Below are positions 1 to 10,317 of a stretch of DNA of 64,000 nt, one piece after another. The notes beneath the pieces were generated by a model. It saw nothing but the letters and a program-made list of their open reading frames with translations. It was not told the DNA's origin and searched no databases. The translations under genes and the position numbers were made by a program. This DNA comes from Coprococcus eutactus. Lineage in GTDB: Bacteria > Bacillota > Clostridia > Lachnospirales > Lachnospiraceae. The stretch is taken from NCBI RefSeq assembly GCF_025149915.1, contig NZ_CP102278.1, positions 1 through 64,000 of the forward strand. Direction: 5' to 3'. Each line of letters starts with the position of its first letter. Positions within the stretch are counted from its first letter, which is position 1.

Positions 1-1365
1 ATGAAAGACTTAATTTTAGCCAGGTGGAATGATATATTAAATATTCTTGAAAATGAACATGGCATTTCCCATATAATGATTCACACATGGATAGAACCTC
101 TGAATGTCTATTCTGTTGAAGATAACAAGGTATATTTCACTCTGGATGAAAAATATGGTCAGAGAGGTATAGAATTTCTCAAAAAGAAGTTGTTTGATAT
201 ATATCTTGAGACTGTTCTTAGAGAACTTTTTCAGAATGATTCCATTCAGGTCATATTTACCCTTCAAAGTGTTATGAAAGAAGAAGAAAAGCAGCCTACT
301 TACACTGAAGATTATAACGAGGCAATAAGCAAGAGCAATCTTCGTCCTGATTACACATTTGAGAATTTCATAGTAGGTGAGAGCAATAAGCATGCACATG
401 CTACCTGCCTTGCTGTAGCAGATTCACCAGGACAGGACAAGTTTAATCCTCTTTTTCTCTACGGAGAGTCAGGACTTGGAAAGACTCATCTTATGCAGTC
501 GATAGCTCATTATATACTTCAGCACAATAGTAATATGAAGGTTCTATACGTCTCATCAAATCAGTTTACAAATGAGATCATAGAGGCCATAGCTAAAAAA
601 ACAACTGAAGAATTTAGAAACAAATACAGAAAGGTCGATGTACTTCTCATCGATGATATACAGTATCTTATAGGAAAGGATGCAACTCAGAATGAATTTT
701 TTGATACCTTCAACGCTTTACACGATGAGGGTAAACAGATAATTCTTTCATCAGATAAGCCTCCAAAGGAGATAAAGACTCTCGACGTAAGATACAGGTC
801 AAGATTTGAGTGGGGTGTTCCTATTGATATCCATGCCCCTGATTATGAGACACGTATGGCAATCTTGAAAAACAAGGCGGAGATAAAGGGACTTAAAAAT
901 ATAAGCGAGCCTATATTCGAATATATTGCTAAGAATATAACCTACAATGTACGTGAACTTGAAGGAGCTCTCAATAAACTGAGCATATATTCAGAGCTTG
1001 GTCACATCAAGATTACAGAAGACCTTGCAAAAAATATACTCAAGGATCTGATTTCTAAGGATGAGAAAGTCACTATAACTCCAGATCTTATCATCAACAC
1101 TGTTTCAGAGCACCTTAATATCTCTGTAAATGACATTATCTCTACAAAGAGAAGTCAAGACATTGCAACAGCCCGCCAGATATCGATGTACCTCTGCAGA
1201 AAGTATACCGATAAGGGACTCAAGAGCATTGGTGATTCTTTTGGAGGAAAGGATCACTCAACTGTTCACAGCAATATCCAGAAGGTTGAGGAAAAGATAG
1301 ATAAAGATCCTGAATTTGCTGAGATGGTCGATGTAATAATCAAGAAGCTTAACCCACAGAAATAA
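1..1365 (+). CDS. dnaA: Chromosomal replication initiator DnaA
   Basis: DnaA is the AAA+ ATPase that binds DnaA boxes at oriC, opens the duplex and loads the helicase. The 454-residue protein is full length for the family. It has an N-terminal helicase-interaction domain (about 1-90), a variable linker, and an AAA+ core with Walker A GESGLGKT at 155-162 and Walker B LLIDD at 215-219. The C-terminal DNA-binding domain carries the DnaA signature DHSTVHSN at 418-425. The window begins exactly at its ATG, so its promoter and ribosome-binding site lie outside. It is followed by the oriC-like gap and then dnaN, the ancestral Firmicute order. Identification is secure. Confidence 0.98.
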   Translation: MKDLILARWNDILNILENEHGISHIMIHTWIEPLNVYSVEDNKVYFTLDEKYGQRGIEFLKKKLFDIYLETVLRELFQNDSIQVIFTLQSVMKEEEKQPTYTEDYNEAISKSNLRPDYTFENFIVGESNKHAHATCLAVADSPGQDKFNPLFLYGESGLGKTHLMQSIAHYILQHNSNMKVLYVSSNQFTNEIIEAIAKKTTEEFRNKYRKVDVLLIDDIQYLIGKDATQNEFFDTFNALHDEGKQIILSSDKPPKEIKTLDVRYRSRFEWGVPIDIHAPDYETRMAILKNKAEIKGLKNISEPIFEYIAKNITYNVRELEGALNKLSIYSELGHIKITEDLAKNILKDLISKDEKVTITPDLIINTVSEHLNISVNDIISTKRSQDIATARQISMYLCRKYTDKGLKSIGDSFGGKDHSTVHSNIQKVEEKIDKDPEFAEMVDVIIKKLNPQK

Positions 1366-1390
1366 TATGTTATTAACCTCCAAACATAAG

Positions 1391-1399
1391 TTATCCACA
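1391..1399 (+). promoter_or_regulatory. DnaA box (perfect consensus)
   Basis: TTATCCACA matches the DnaA-box consensus exactly and lies 26 bases after the dnaA stop codon. Confidence 0.85.
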
Positions 1400-1424
1400 T
1401 TTTTGATCATATTTACCTATTGTA

Positions 1425-1433
1425 TGTGGACAA
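1425..1433 (-). promoter_or_regulatory. DnaA box (inverted)
   Basis: TGTGGACAA reads TTGTCCACA on the minus strand, one base from TTATCCACA and fitting TTRTCCACA. It faces the box at 1391 across 25 bases. Confidence 0.75.
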
Positions 1434-1645
1434 CTTATCTTGTATAAGATGTTAATATCTTTTTATTTTAAGTTTATTACCTGTTGTTATTTATCGTACA
1501 TCCATATATACATCATATTTTCAGAAATTTCCTGTGTTGATATTTATATGGTTTATGAACAGGTTCAAGAAACTTATTAACATGGACACATAATTGTCAA
1601 TGCATTGAATTTACAGGGTTTTTCATAGTTTCAACACTATCAAAG

Positions 1646-1678
1646 CTACTACTACTGCTACTGCTAATAATTTTAATA
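1646..1678 (-). promoter_or_regulatory. DnaA-trio-like origin unwinding element
   Basis: Seven consecutive CTA or CTG triplets (1646-1666) are followed by AT-only triplets (1667-1678). On the complementary strand, read 3' to 5', they give GAT, GAC and then A/T triplets, matching the 3'-[G/A]A[T/A]-5' DnaA-trio consensus in most units. A weak DnaA box (GTTTCAACA, 1628-1636) ends nine bases before the array, as expected for a box that seeds DnaA on single-stranded trios. The element is inferred by analogy with Bacillus subtilis. Confidence 0.65.
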
Positions 1679-1779
1679 TATATATACATGGCGCTGCCTG
1701 TTGATTTTATTTGTCAACATATAAGCACCACATACTTATACAAATAAGTTTTCGAACATGAAAGGAGTTTACACTTACA

Positions 1780-2886
1780 ATGAAGATTTCTATAAGAAAA
1801 GCTAATTTACTTCAGGGTATCACTACAGTATCAAAAGCTGTATCAAACAAAACTACCCATCCTATATTGTCATGTATTCTAGTTGAGGCTTCAGGTGGAA
1901 TCATTAAACTTACAGCAAATGATATGGAGATAGGTATTGAGAGTTACGTTGACGGTACAGTTATAGAGGATGGAAAGGTTGCTCTTGAAGCTAAACTCTT
2001 TTCAGACTTCATAAGAAAACTTCCTGACAGCGAGATTTCTATTGAGAGTGATAAAGAAAATAAAACTCTCATAAAGTGCGAGAGACTTGAGTTTAATTTA
2101 CCTGGTAAATCAGGAAATGATTTTTCAAATCTTCCTGTTGTATCAAAGGACAAATATATTACGATATCACAGTTTGCTCTAAGAGATGTCATAAATCAGA
2201 CTATCTTTTCAATATCGGACAACGAGAATAACAAGCTTATGACAGGTGAGTTATTTGAGGTATCAAATAACAGACTCAGTGTAGTATCTCTTGATGGACA
2301 CAGAATTTCCATTCGCTATATAGATCTCAAGGGTGACAACTCAGATATAAAGGTTGTTGTACCTGGAAAATCACTCAGTGATATAAGTAAGATCATGAAT
2401 GGAGGAGTTGATGATCCTGTAAATATTTACTTCAATGAGAACAATATTTTATTTGAGTTTGACAACACAAAGGTGGTATCAAGACTGATAGAAGGTGAGT
2501 ACTTCAGAATAAGTCATATGCTCTCAGTTGATTATCAGATAAAGATGAAGATAAATAAGAGAGAGTTTCTTGACAGTTTGGACAGGGCAACACTTCTTAT
2601 AAAGGAATCAGACAAAAAGCCTATAAGACTCAGCATAGGGGACAGAAATCTTGGACTTAAGATCAGTTCTCTGATAGGATCTCTGAATGATGAGATTGAT
2701 ATAGAAAAAGAGGGAAACAACCTTGTTATTGGATTTAATCCAAAACTCATCATAGATGCACTCAGGGTAATTGATGATGAGAATGTAACTATCTACTTTA
2801 ACAATACAAAATCTCCATGTGTGATCAAGGACGATGCAGGTTCTTATATCTACCTTATTCTTCCTATGGGTATCAATGAAGAATAA
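1780..2886 (+). CDS. dnaN: DNA polymerase III sliding clamp (beta subunit)
   Basis: The protein forms the ring-shaped processivity clamp that tethers polymerase III to DNA and is a docking hub for replication and repair proteins. At 368 residues it is the normal length, built from three repeated clamp folds of about 120 residues. It starts MKISIRKANLLQGITTVSKA and ends with the conserved YLILPMGI-type tail that forms part of the peptide-binding pocket. AAAGGAG lies 16 bases upstream of the ATG. It follows oriC and precedes the S4 protein and recF, the standard order. No anomaly was seen. Confidence 0.97.
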   Translation: MKISIRKANLLQGITTVSKAVSNKTTHPILSCILVEASGGIIKLTANDMEIGIESYVDGTVIEDGKVALEAKLFSDFIRKLPDSEISIESDKENKTLIKCERLEFNLPGKSGNDFSNLPVVSKDKYITISQFALRDVINQTIFSISDNENNKLMTGELFEVSNNRLSVVSLDGHRISIRYIDLKGDNSDIKVVVPGKSLSDISKIMNGGVDDPVNIYFNENNILFEFDNTKVVSRLIEGEYFRISHMLSVDYQIKMKINKREFLDSLDRATLLIKESDKKPIRLSIGDRNLGLKISSLIGSLNDEIDIEKEGNNLVIGFNPKLIIDALRVIDDENVTIYFNNTKSPCVIKDDAGSYIYLILPMGINEE

Positions 2887-2951
2887 TAAGAATTTATTGA
2901 TAGGATGAAAGAATTTTTATTTTATTTTGATCATAGAAGGGACAGAAAAAT

Positions 2952-3161
2952 ATGGAGATAATCAAGTTAAGAGATGATTTTATAAAACTAGGTCAGGCGC
3001 TCAAGGCAGCAGGACTTGTTGAATCCGGAGTCGAAGCTAAGGAATTTATCGTTCAGGGACTGGTTGTTGTAAATGGAGAAGTTGAGACAAGACGTGGAAG
3101 AAAGCTTTACGATGGAGACGAAGTAGAATTTGATGGTGATAAGATAAGTATACAGAAGTAA
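2952..3161 (+). CDS. S4-domain RNA-binding protein (YaaA/RlbA-like)
   Basis: This 69-residue protein is almost entirely one S4 RNA-binding fold. The pattern VESGVEAKEFIVQGLVVVNG followed by ETRRGRKLYDGDEVEF is characteristic of the small S4 proteins found between dnaN and recF in Firmicutes. The Bacillus relative YaaA (RlbA) has been linked to ribosome assembly; the role here is inferred from that family and position. It is preceded by GAAGGGA and lies 20 bases before recF, so it is probably co-transcribed with dnaN and recF. Confidence 0.9.
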   Translation: MEIIKLRDDFIKLGQALKAAGLVESGVEAKEFIVQGLVVVNGEVETRRGRKLYDGDEVEFDGDKISIQK

Positions 3162-3193
3162 TTGTCTATATCATCTGACAGATGGTGAAAGAT

Positions 3194-4291
3194 ATGTATA
3201 TAGAATCTATAGAACTAAACAATTACAGAAATTACAGAAAATTAAAGGTAGAATTTGGAAAAAATACAAATATACTCTACGGCAATAACGCCCAGGGCAA
3301 GACAAATATACTTGAATCTATATACATGGCAGCCACAACAAAATCGCACAGGGGTACAAAGGATAGAGATATCATAAGGATTGGCGAGGATGAAAGTCAC
3401 ATCAGATTGTTCTTAAGAAAAAGAGATGTATCACACAAGATAGATATGCATCTTAGAAAGAGTAAGAATAAAGGTGTGGCAATCGATGGAATAGCCATAA
3501 GAAGAGCCACAGAATTGTATGGTCTTCTGAATGTAATATTTTTCTCACCGGAGGATCTGTCAATCATAAAAAATGGACCTGCTGAGAGAAGAAGGTTCAT
3601 GGATCTTGAACTGTGTCAGATAAGCAGGCTGTATTATCAGAATCTGGCATCATACAATAAGATACTTAATCAGCGCAATAATCTATTAAAGCAGATATAT
3701 TATAACAAAAGTCTCATAGATACACTGGATGTATGGAATATACAGCTGGTGGATTATGGATCCAAAATCATAAAAGAGAGAAAAAATTTTATAGATATGA
3801 TGAATGACATCATCTGTGATATCCACAGTAGACTTACAGGTGGTAGAGAAAAGTTAGAGATAGTGTATGAATACAACGTGAATGAGAATAACTTTGAAGA
3901 TGTTCTCAGAGAAAAGCTTGAAACAGATTTGAAATATTCCAGTACACAGGCAGGACCACACAGGGATGATATAAGTTTTCTCATAAATGGCATAGATGCG
4001 AGAAAGTATGGTTCTCAGGGACAGCAGAGAACAGTTGCACTTTCATTGAAGATGGCAGAGATAAAGCTTGTAAAAAAGATAATCAGTGATAATCCCATAC
4101 TTCTTCTGGATGATGTCATGAGTGAACTCGACACTGATAGAAGAAATGCTCTCATAGATGAGATAAAGGACATTCAGACAATCATAACCTGTACTGGTTA
4201 TGATGAATTTATAAAAGAGCAGGTAATAATAAACAATGTTTATAGTGTGGTGAATGGAACAGCCACCAGAGTAAGAACGGAGGAATCGTAA
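3194..4291 (+). CDS. recF: DNA replication and repair protein RecF
   Basis: RecF is an SMC-like ATPase that helps RecOR load RecA at single-strand gaps and stalled forks. The sequence opens [14 protein letters not shown], typical of the family, followed by Walker [10 protein letters not shown]. The ABC signature region ([19 protein letters not shown]) and Walker [12 protein letters not shown] lie near the C terminus. An upstream in-frame ATG at 3182 would add four residues. The 3194 ATG is chosen because it matches RecF N termini and has GGTGA six bases upstream. The gene ends two bases before gyrB, so translation is probably coupled. Confidence 0.95.
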   Translation: MYIESIELNNYRNYRKLKVEFGKNTNILYGNNAQGKTNILESIYMAATTKSHRGTKDRDIIRIGEDESHIRLFLRKRDVSHKIDMHLRKSKNKGVAIDGIAIRRATELYGLLNVIFFSPEDLSIIKNGPAERRRFMDLELCQISRLYYQNLASYNKILNQRNNLLKQIYYNKSLIDTLDVWNIQLVDYGSKIIKERKNFIDMMNDIICDIHSRLTGGREKLEIVYEYNVNENNFEDVLREKLETDLKYSSTQAGPHRDDISFLINGIDARKYGSQGQQRTVALSLKMAEIKLVKKIISDNPILLLDDVMSELDTDRRNALIDEIKDIQTIITCTGYDEFIKEQVIINNVYSVVNGTATRVRTEES

Positions 4292-4293
4292 CA

Positions 4294-6213
4294 ATGGAAA
4301 ATGATAATTATGGAGCAGAACAGATACAGGTTTTGGAGGGACTGGAAGCAGTCAGAAAAAGACCTGGTATGTACATAGGAAGTACATCCTCCACTGGACT
4401 TCACCATCTTGTGTATGAGATAGTTGACAATTCTGTAGATGAGGCTCTGGCTGGATATTGTACCCACATTCAGGTATATATAAACGAGGATAACTCCATA
4501 ACAGTTGTCGATGATGGACGTGGAATTCCGGTTGGAATACACAAAAAACAGGGAATTCCTGCTGTAGAGGTTGTATTTACCATACTTCATGCCGGCGGTA
4601 AGTTCGGCGGTGGAGGATACAAAGTATCCGGAGGACTTCACGGTGTCGGTGCATCAGTAGTAAATGCGCTCTCAACATGGCTTGAGGTAGAGATAACAAG
4701 GAATGGAAAGATATATAAACAGAGGTATGAAAAGGGAAAGGTAATGTATAAGCTTCAGGTTATCGGTGATGCACCTGAAGGGGTATCAGGAACCAAGGTT
4801 ACATTTTTACCTGATCATACTATATTTGAGGATAATGTATATGATTACGATATTCTAAGAAACAGACTTCGTGAGATGGCATTTCTTACAAAGGGACTTA
4901 AGATATCACTCACGGATAAGAGAATTACACCTGAAAAGGTAAGATCATTCCACTATGAGGGTGGTATCAAGGAATTTGTCTCATATCTGAACAGACATAG
5001 AGATCCTCTGTACAACGAGGTTATATATTGTGAGGGTATGAGAGATGGAATCAGTGTAGAGGTTGCACTTCAGCACAATGATTCATACAATGAATCAACA
5101 TACAGTTTCGTAAATAATATAAATACACCTGAGGGAGGAACACATCTGACAGGATTTAAGTCAGCTATAACAAAGGTGTTCAATGACTATGCCAGAAAGA
5201 ATAATATCATAAAAGAAAAGGATGACAATCTGTCTGGAGATGATCTCAGAGAGGGACTTGCAGCTATAGTTTCAATAAAGATAAGTGATCCACAGTTTGA
5301 GGGTCAGACGAAGCAGAAACTCGGAAATTCTGAGGCAAGACCAGCTGTAGAGAGTGTTGTTACAGAACAGCTCACATATTATCTTGAACAGAATCCTCAG
5401 ATTGCTAAGATAATTGTGAATAAAGCGGCTGTTGCCCAGAGAGCAAGAATTGCAGCGAGAAAGGCTAGGGATGTTGCGAGAAAGGCAAATCTCTCAGATA
5501 ACATGGCACTTCCTGGAAAACTTGCCGATTGTTCAGATAAGGATCCTAAGAATTGTGAGATATACATAGTAGAGGGAGATTCTGCCGGTGGTTCAGCCAA
5601 GACTGCGAGATCAAGATCAACCCAGGCAATACTTCCACTTCGTGGTAAGATACTGAATGTTGAGAAGGCACGAATTGACAGAATACTTGGAAATGAAGAG
5701 ATAAAGGCTATGATCACTGCATTTGGAACAGGTATTCACGAGAACTTCAACATAGAAAAGCTTAGATATAACAAGATAATAATTATGACTGATGCCGATG
5801 TGGATGGGGCTCATATAGCAACTCTTCTTCTCACGTTTTTCTATAGATTTATGCCTGATCTTATCAGAAAAGGACATGTATATCTGGCACAGCCACCTCT
5901 CTACAAGTTAGAGAAAAACAAGAAGGTATGGTATGCATACAGTGATGATGAGCTCAACAGTATCCTTGATGAAGTTGGAAGAGATCAGAATAATAAGATC
6001 CAGCGATACAAGGGACTTGGAGAGATGGATGCGGAACAGCTTTGGGAGACGACTATGGATCCTGAGAGAAGAATACTCCTGAGAGTTGCCATCGATGATG
6101 ACGATGAGTCAGAAATAGACATGACATTCAATGTCCTCATGGGAGATAAAGTTGAGCCACGTCGTGAGTTTATAGAGACAAATGCCAAGTATGTAAAGAA
6201 TCTCGATGTATAA
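4294..6213 (+). CDS. gyrB: DNA gyrase subunit B
   Basis: GyrB is the ATPase subunit of gyrase, which introduces negative supercoils. The 639 residues carry the GHKL ATPase motifs [15 protein letters not shown] and DDGRGIPVG, then the [14 protein letters not shown] loop. The TOPRIM motifs are EGDSAGGSA and [11 protein letters not shown], with [17 protein letters not shown] between them. The C-terminal tail [20 protein letters not shown] contacts GyrA. The length is that of the short Gram-positive form, without the E. coli insert. It starts two bases after the recF stop and runs into gyrA 29 bases later, indicating a recF-gyrB-gyrA operon. Confidence 0.98.
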   Translation: MENDNYGAEQIQVLEGLEAVRKRPGMYIGSTSSTGLHHLVYEIVDNSVDEALAGYCTHIQVYINEDNSITVVDDGRGIPVGIHKKQGIPAVEVVFTILHAGGKFGGGGYKVSGGLHGVGASVVNALSTWLEVEITRNGKIYKQRYEKGKVMYKLQVIGDAPEGVSGTKVTFLPDHTIFEDNVYDYDILRNRLREMAFLTKGLKISLTDKRITPEKVRSFHYEGGIKEFVSYLNRHRDPLYNEVIYCEGMRDGISVEVALQHNDSYNESTYSFVNNINTPEGGTHLTGFKSAITKVFNDYARKNNIIKEKDDNLSGDDLREGLAAIVSIKISDPQFEGQTKQKLGNSEARPAVESVVTEQLTYYLEQNPQIAKIIVNKAAVAQRARIAARKARDVARKANLSDNMALPGKLADCSDKDPKNCEIYIVEGDSAGGSAKTARSRSTQAILPLRGKILNVEKARIDRILGNEEIKAMITAFGTGIHENFNIEKLRYNKIIIMTDADVDGAHIATLLLTFFYRFMPDLIRKGHVYLAQPPLYKLEKNKKVWYAYSDDELNSILDEVGRDQNNKIQRYKGLGEMDAEQLWETTMDPERRILLRVAIDDDDESEIDMTFNVLMGDKVEPRREFIETNAKYVKNLDV

Positions 6214-6242
6214 AAATATCGAGAGAAAGGAAAATCTAAAAA

Positions 6243-8840
6243 ATGGATGACGATAAGATTTTTGATAAAATAGATGAAGTTGGTCTGAAGAAGACTATGG
6301 AGCGCTCATACATAGATTATGCCATGAGCGTTATAGCAGCCAGAGCACTTCCGGATGTAAGAGATGGTCTAAAGCCAGTTCAGAGAAGAATACTTCATTC
6401 TATGATTGAACTTAACAATGGTCCTGATAAGCCACATCGTAAGTGTGCCCGTATCGTTGGTGATACAATGGGTAAATATCATCCACATGGTGATAGCTCA
6501 ATATACGAGGCACTTGTAAAGCTGGCACAGGAATGGAATACAAGATACCCTCTTGTTGATGGACATGGAAACTTTGGATCAGTTGATGGTGACCATGCGG
6601 CTGCTATGCGATACACAGAGGCAAGACTCTCCAAGATATCTATGGAGATGATGGCTGATATAAACAAAGATACAGTTGATTTTATTCCAAACTTTGATGG
6701 AACTGAGAAAGAGCCAGTGGTACTTCCATCACGTTATCCTAACCTATTGGTAAACGGTACATCTGGTATAGCAGTAGGTATGGCTACCAATATTCCACCA
6801 CATAATTTGAAGGAAACTATCTATGCAGCCATTAAAATTATAGATAACAGGGTTAACGAAGACCGTGAGACTGACATAGATGAATTGATGGATATAGTGA
6901 AGGGACCTGACTTTCCTACGGGAGCACAGATACTTGGAAGACAGGGAATAAATGATGCTTACAGAACCGGAAGAGGTAAGATAAAGGTACGTGCTATCAC
7001 AGAAATCGAAACAATGACTAACGGAAAGCACCGCATTATTGTAACCGAACTTCCATATATGGTAAACAAGTCACTTCTCATCAAGAATATGGTAGATCTT
7101 GTAAAGAACAAGAGAATTGATGGAATCACAGATATAAGAGATGAGTCGTCAAGAGAGGGAATGAGAGTTGTCATTGAACTCAGAAAGGATGTAAATGCTA
7201 ACGTAATTCTCAACCAGCTCTTTAAGCACACTCAGCTTCAGGATACATTTGGATGTATCATGCTTGCACTTGTGGATGGAGTTCCTAAGATACTCAATCT
7301 CAAGGATATGCTCACGTACTACCTGAAGCATCAGGAGGATGTAGTTACAAGAAGAACAAGATACGATCTCAATAAGGCTGAGGAGAGAGCTCATATATTA
7401 CAGGGTTATCTCATAGCTCTGGACAACATAGACGAGGTTATCACGATCATCAGAAACTCCAAGAATGTTGGAGAAGCAAAGGCAAAGCTCATCGAAAGAT
7501 TTGGACTTTCTGAGGCTCAGGCTGGAGCCATAGTTGATATGAGACTTCGTGCTCTTACAGGTCTGGAAAGAGAGAAAATCGAGAATGAGTATAATGAACT
7601 TAAAGCTAAGATAGCAGAGTACAAGGAGATACTTGCAGATGAGAATAAGCTTCTCGGAGTAATCAAGACAGAGCTTACTGCGATAGCAGACAAGTATGGT
7701 GATGAGAGAAGAACATCCATCACAGCTTACTCGGATGATATAACAGATGAAGAACTTATCAAGAGAGAAGAGATTGTTATTTCCATGACAAAGCTTGGAT
7801 ATATCAAGAGAATGCCAAAGGATACATTCAAGGTACAGAACAGAGGTGGCAAGGGCATAAAGGGAATGAATATTATTGATAACGATATCATTGATGAGAT
7901 ATTCCTGACAAATACCCACAACTTCATAATGTTCTTCACTAACATGGGAAGAGTGTATAGGATGAAGGGATATGAGATACCCGAATCAGGACGTAATGCG
8001 AGAGGAGTTGCCATAGTCAACCTTCTTCAGCTTCTTCCAAATGAGAAGGTAACTGCTATCATTCCTATAACAGGCTTTGACAAGAAGTATCTCATGATGG
8101 CTACGAAGAATGGTATAGTCAAGAAAACAAAAATAGAGGCATTTGAAAATATCAGAAAGACAGGTCTTGCAGCTATAACATTGAATGATGGGGATGAACT
8201 CATAGAAGTAAAGGCAACCAGCGGAGAAAATGATATCTTTCTTGTCACGACGAAGGGAATGTGTATCAGATTCAATGAGGATTGTGTGAGAGATACAGGA
8301 CGTACATCTATGGGTGTTCGCGGAATCAGATGTGATAAGAATGATGAAGTTATCGCCATGCAGCTTGATGTTCAGGGAGACGAGATTCTCTTTGTAACAG
8401 CAAATGGAATGGGTAAGAGAACTGAACTGTCAGAATTTGCTCCTCAGATGAGAGGCGGTAAGGGAGTCAAGTGTTATAGGATAACAGAAAAGACAGGTGA
8501 TATAGTAAGCGCAAAGGCAGTTACAAACGATCATGATATCATGATGATGACCAATGAGGGAATCATGATAAGAATGCATTGCTCTGATATAACAGTCATT
8601 GGAAGAATCACATCGGGAGTCAAGCTTATGAATGTTGGCAGTGGTGCATTTGTTGCATCTGTAGCCAAGCTTGCAAGAACCGAAGAAGAGGAAAATGTCG
8701 ATGAAGATGGTGAAGAATCTGAGAACAGCGATACAGCAGATGTAGATATTCAGAATGAAGATGCAGTTGAAACAAATGCAGATCCAGCAAATGATGAGCC
8801 TGAAAATGTTGAAGATACAGATTCAGAAGATACAGAATAG
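6243..8840 (+). CDS. gyrA: DNA gyrase subunit A
   Basis: GyrA is the breakage-reunion subunit of gyrase. The catalytic tyrosine lies in [11 protein letters not shown] (about residue 123). The quinolone-determining segment reads [17 protein letters not shown], with Ser at the position of E. coli Ser83 and Glu at that of Asp87, both usual in Gram-positives. A GyrA-box-like [10 protein letters not shown] precedes the beta-pinwheel C-terminal domain and marks it as gyrase rather than topoisomerase IV. At 865 residues it is longer than many homologues because of an Asp/Glu/Asn-rich tail of about 50 residues after [22 protein letters not shown] precedes the ATG. Confidence 0.98.
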   Translation: MDDDKIFDKIDEVGLKKTMERSYIDYAMSVIAARALPDVRDGLKPVQRRILHSMIELNNGPDKPHRKCARIVGDTMGKYHPHGDSSIYEALVKLAQEWNTRYPLVDGHGNFGSVDGDHAAAMRYTEARLSKISMEMMADINKDTVDFIPNFDGTEKEPVVLPSRYPNLLVNGTSGIAVGMATNIPPHNLKETIYAAIKIIDNRVNEDRETDIDELMDIVKGPDFPTGAQILGRQGINDAYRTGRGKIKVRAITEIETMTNGKHRIIVTELPYMVNKSLLIKNMVDLVKNKRIDGITDIRDESSREGMRVVIELRKDVNANVILNQLFKHTQLQDTFGCIMLALVDGVPKILNLKDMLTYYLKHQEDVVTRRTRYDLNKAEERAHILQGYLIALDNIDEVITIIRNSKNVGEAKAKLIERFGLSEAQAGAIVDMRLRALTGLEREKIENEYNELKAKIAEYKEILADENKLLGVIKTELTAIADKYGDERRTSITAYSDDITDEELIKREEIVISMTKLGYIKRMPKDTFKVQNRGGKGIKGMNIIDNDIIDEIFLTNTHNFIMFFTNMGRVYRMKGYEIPESGRNARGVAIVNLLQLLPNEKVTAIIPITGFDKKYLMMATKNGIVKKTKIEAFENIRKTGLAAITLNDGDELIEVKATSGENDIFLVTTKGMCIRFNEDCVRDTGRTSMGVRGIRCDKNDEVIAMQLDVQGDEILFVTANGMGKRTELSEFAPQMRGGKGVKCYRITEKTGDIVSAKAVTNDHDIMMMTNEGIMIRMHCSDITVIGRITSGVKLMNVGSGAFVASVAKLARTEEEENVDEDGEESENSDTADVDIQNEDAVETNADPANDEPENVEDTDSEDTE

Positions 8841-8872
8841 TAATATTCAAAAATAAAATTAGAATAAAAAAT

Positions 8873-8910
8873 AAAGGGTGTATTGTCAAAAAAATGGCAA
8901 TACACCCTTT
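8873..8910 (+). terminator. Rho-independent terminator after gyrA
   Basis: AAAGGGTGTATTG (8873-8885) pairs perfectly with CAATACACCCTTT (8898-8910), leaving a 12-base loop. It closes the dnaN-gyrA transcription unit. The stem ends in A and T runs, so it could also work in the opposite direction. Confidence 0.85.
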
Positions 8911-9081
8911 TGCTGATTGTGTGCATATATAGGTTATGATATACTTATTTCATATGGGAGAAGGTATAAATTTAATATAATAATAAATTGAGATAGGAAA
9001 GGTAAAAATCAATATAAAATCAGATAGAATAAAGAGGATTAATTGATTCAGATGGGATTTAGATAAGATCGGGGGTAAAAA

Positions 9082-9375
9082 ATGAAAGAAATAATATCAT
9101 GTGTTTTGTCCGAAAACAACAGGATAATGGAGTCGGTGAACAGAGCGGCTTCTTCTGTCACAGAGGTGACAACGGAAGGACAACTTGATCAGATATTTAA
9201 CAGTACAAGAAAAGCATCAGAGTGGTCATATAGCATAATGAATATCATTTACATATTGGTGGCAATGGTTATAGTTGTGGCTATATTTACAGTGACTTTG
9301 CATGTGTATAAGTTCTTTATTAACAGAAAAGATCCAAACTACAAAAAAAACGATGATACATTTCTGGATGATTAA
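9082..9375 (+). CDS. Small single-span membrane protein, unknown function
   Basis: The 97-residue product has a polar, probably helical N-terminal half (1-50), one transmembrane helix at about 53-76 and a short basic-then-acidic C-terminal tail (NRKDPNYKKNDDTFLDD). There are no cysteine pairs or catalytic motifs, and no family is recognised. The start is supported by ATCGGGGGT nine bases upstream of the ATG. It lies alone between the gyrA terminator and the fumarase genes, 54 bases before fumarase alpha, so it may share their transcript. With an N-out orientation the polar half would face outside; the topology was not resolved. Confidence 0.7.
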   Translation: MKEIISCVLSENNRIMESVNRAASSVTEVTTEGQLDQIFNSTRKASEWSYSIMNIIYILVAMVIVVAIFTVTLHVYKFFINRKDPNYKKNDDTFLDD

Positions 9376-9429
9376 GATTTCAGACAGAGGTATATAAGAA
9401 GTATATCAATATAAAATGGCGGTGAAGAA

Positions 9430-10272
9430 ATGAGAGTTATAGAAGCAGAAGAAATTACTAAAAATGTCAGAGAGATGTGTATAGAGGCAAACGTACATTT
9501 GTCTGAAGACATGGAAAAGGCAGTCAGAGATTCGGTTGATACAGAGGATAGTCCACTCGGCAAGCAGATACTTAGGCAGTTGTGTGAGAATCTTGATGTA
9601 GCGGGAGAAAATGATATTCCTATCTGTCAGGATACCGGAATGGCTGTTTTTTTTGTGAATATAGGACAGGATGTTCATATTGAGGGAATGAACATAACAG
9701 ATGCTATCAACGAAGGCGTGCGACAGGGATATACAGATGGTTATCTGAGAAAATCAGTGGTTAAAGATCCTCTTATCAGGGAAAATACGAAGGATAATAC
9801 CCCGGCAATAATTCACTATGATATTGTACCTGGAGAGAATATAGAGATAACGATAGCTCCAAAGGGATTTGGAAGCGAGAATATGAGCAAAGTATACATG
9901 CTCAAACCGGCAGATGGTGAAGAGGGAGTAAAGGCAGCCGTCATCCAGGCTGTAAAGGATGCGGGACCAAATGCGTGTCCTCCTGTATTTGTAGGAGTCG
10001 GACTTGGCGGTGATTTTGAGCTTGCCACAAAGATGGCAAAAAAGGCACTTACAAGAAAGGTTGGAGTACATTCGGATAAGGAGCATATTGCAAGGATAGA
10101 GAGTGAACTGCTTGAGGCTATAAACAACACAGGTATAGGACCTGGAGGATTGGGCGGAAAGACCACGGCCCTTGCTGTAAATATAGAGACATACGCGACA
10201 CATATAGCAGGAATGCCTCTTGCAGTAAATATGTGCTGTCACGTAAACAGGCATGTGACAAGAGTTTTGTAA
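9430..10272 (+). CDS. Fumarate hydratase class I, alpha subunit
   Basis: This is the [4Fe-4S]-containing alpha half of the two-subunit class I hydro-lyase that interconverts fumarate and malate. Three cluster-ligand cysteines are visible: in DIPICQDTG (C66), GPNACPPVFVG (about 181) and NMCCHVNRH (about 269). The glycine-rich GIGPGGLGGKTTAL segment is also diagnostic. The 280-residue length fits the alpha subunit. The beta subunit follows 45 bases downstream. The paralogous L-tartrate dehydratase (TtdA) has the same fold, so tartrate as substrate cannot be excluded from sequence. GGCGGTGAAGAA precedes the ATG. Confidence 0.9.
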   Translation: MRVIEAEEITKNVREMCIEANVHLSEDMEKAVRDSVDTEDSPLGKQILRQLCENLDVAGENDIPICQDTGMAVFFVNIGQDVHIEGMNITDAINEGVRQGYTDGYLRKSVVKDPLIRENTKDNTPAIIHYDIVPGENIEITIAPKGFGSENMSKVYMLKPADGEEGVKAAVIQAVKDAGPNACPPVFVGVGLGGDFELATKMAKKALTRKVGVHSDKEHIARIESELLEAINNTGIGPGGLGGKTTALAVNIETYATHIAGMPLAVNMCCHVNRHVTRVL

Positions 10273-10317
10273 AAGTGTCAGATAAATATCTATAGTTGAA
10301 GCGGGAAAGGAATTATT

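Larger units (their letters stand above)
1366..1779. other. oriC: Putative replication origin oriC (dnaA-dnaN intergenic)
   Basis: This 414-base gene-free gap between dnaA and dnaN is where Firmicute origins usually lie. A perfect DnaA box, TTATCCACA, is at 1391-1399, and an inverted one (TGTGGACAA, reverse of TTGTCCACA) is at 1425-1433. Weaker boxes are TTATTAACA at 1574-1582, GTTTCAACA at 1628-1636 and TTGTCAACA at 1711-1719. A triplet array of CTA/CTG units at 1646-1666 runs into an AT-rich tract at 1667-1688. The layout of boxes, then triplets, then AT-rich DNA matches the basal unwinding system known from Bacillus. Origin function is inferred from position and motifs. Confidence 0.85.

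Noticed and set aside
1500..1779. A small gene in the dnaA-dnaN gap
   Set aside because: Stop codons occur in all frames and the DNA is origin-like.
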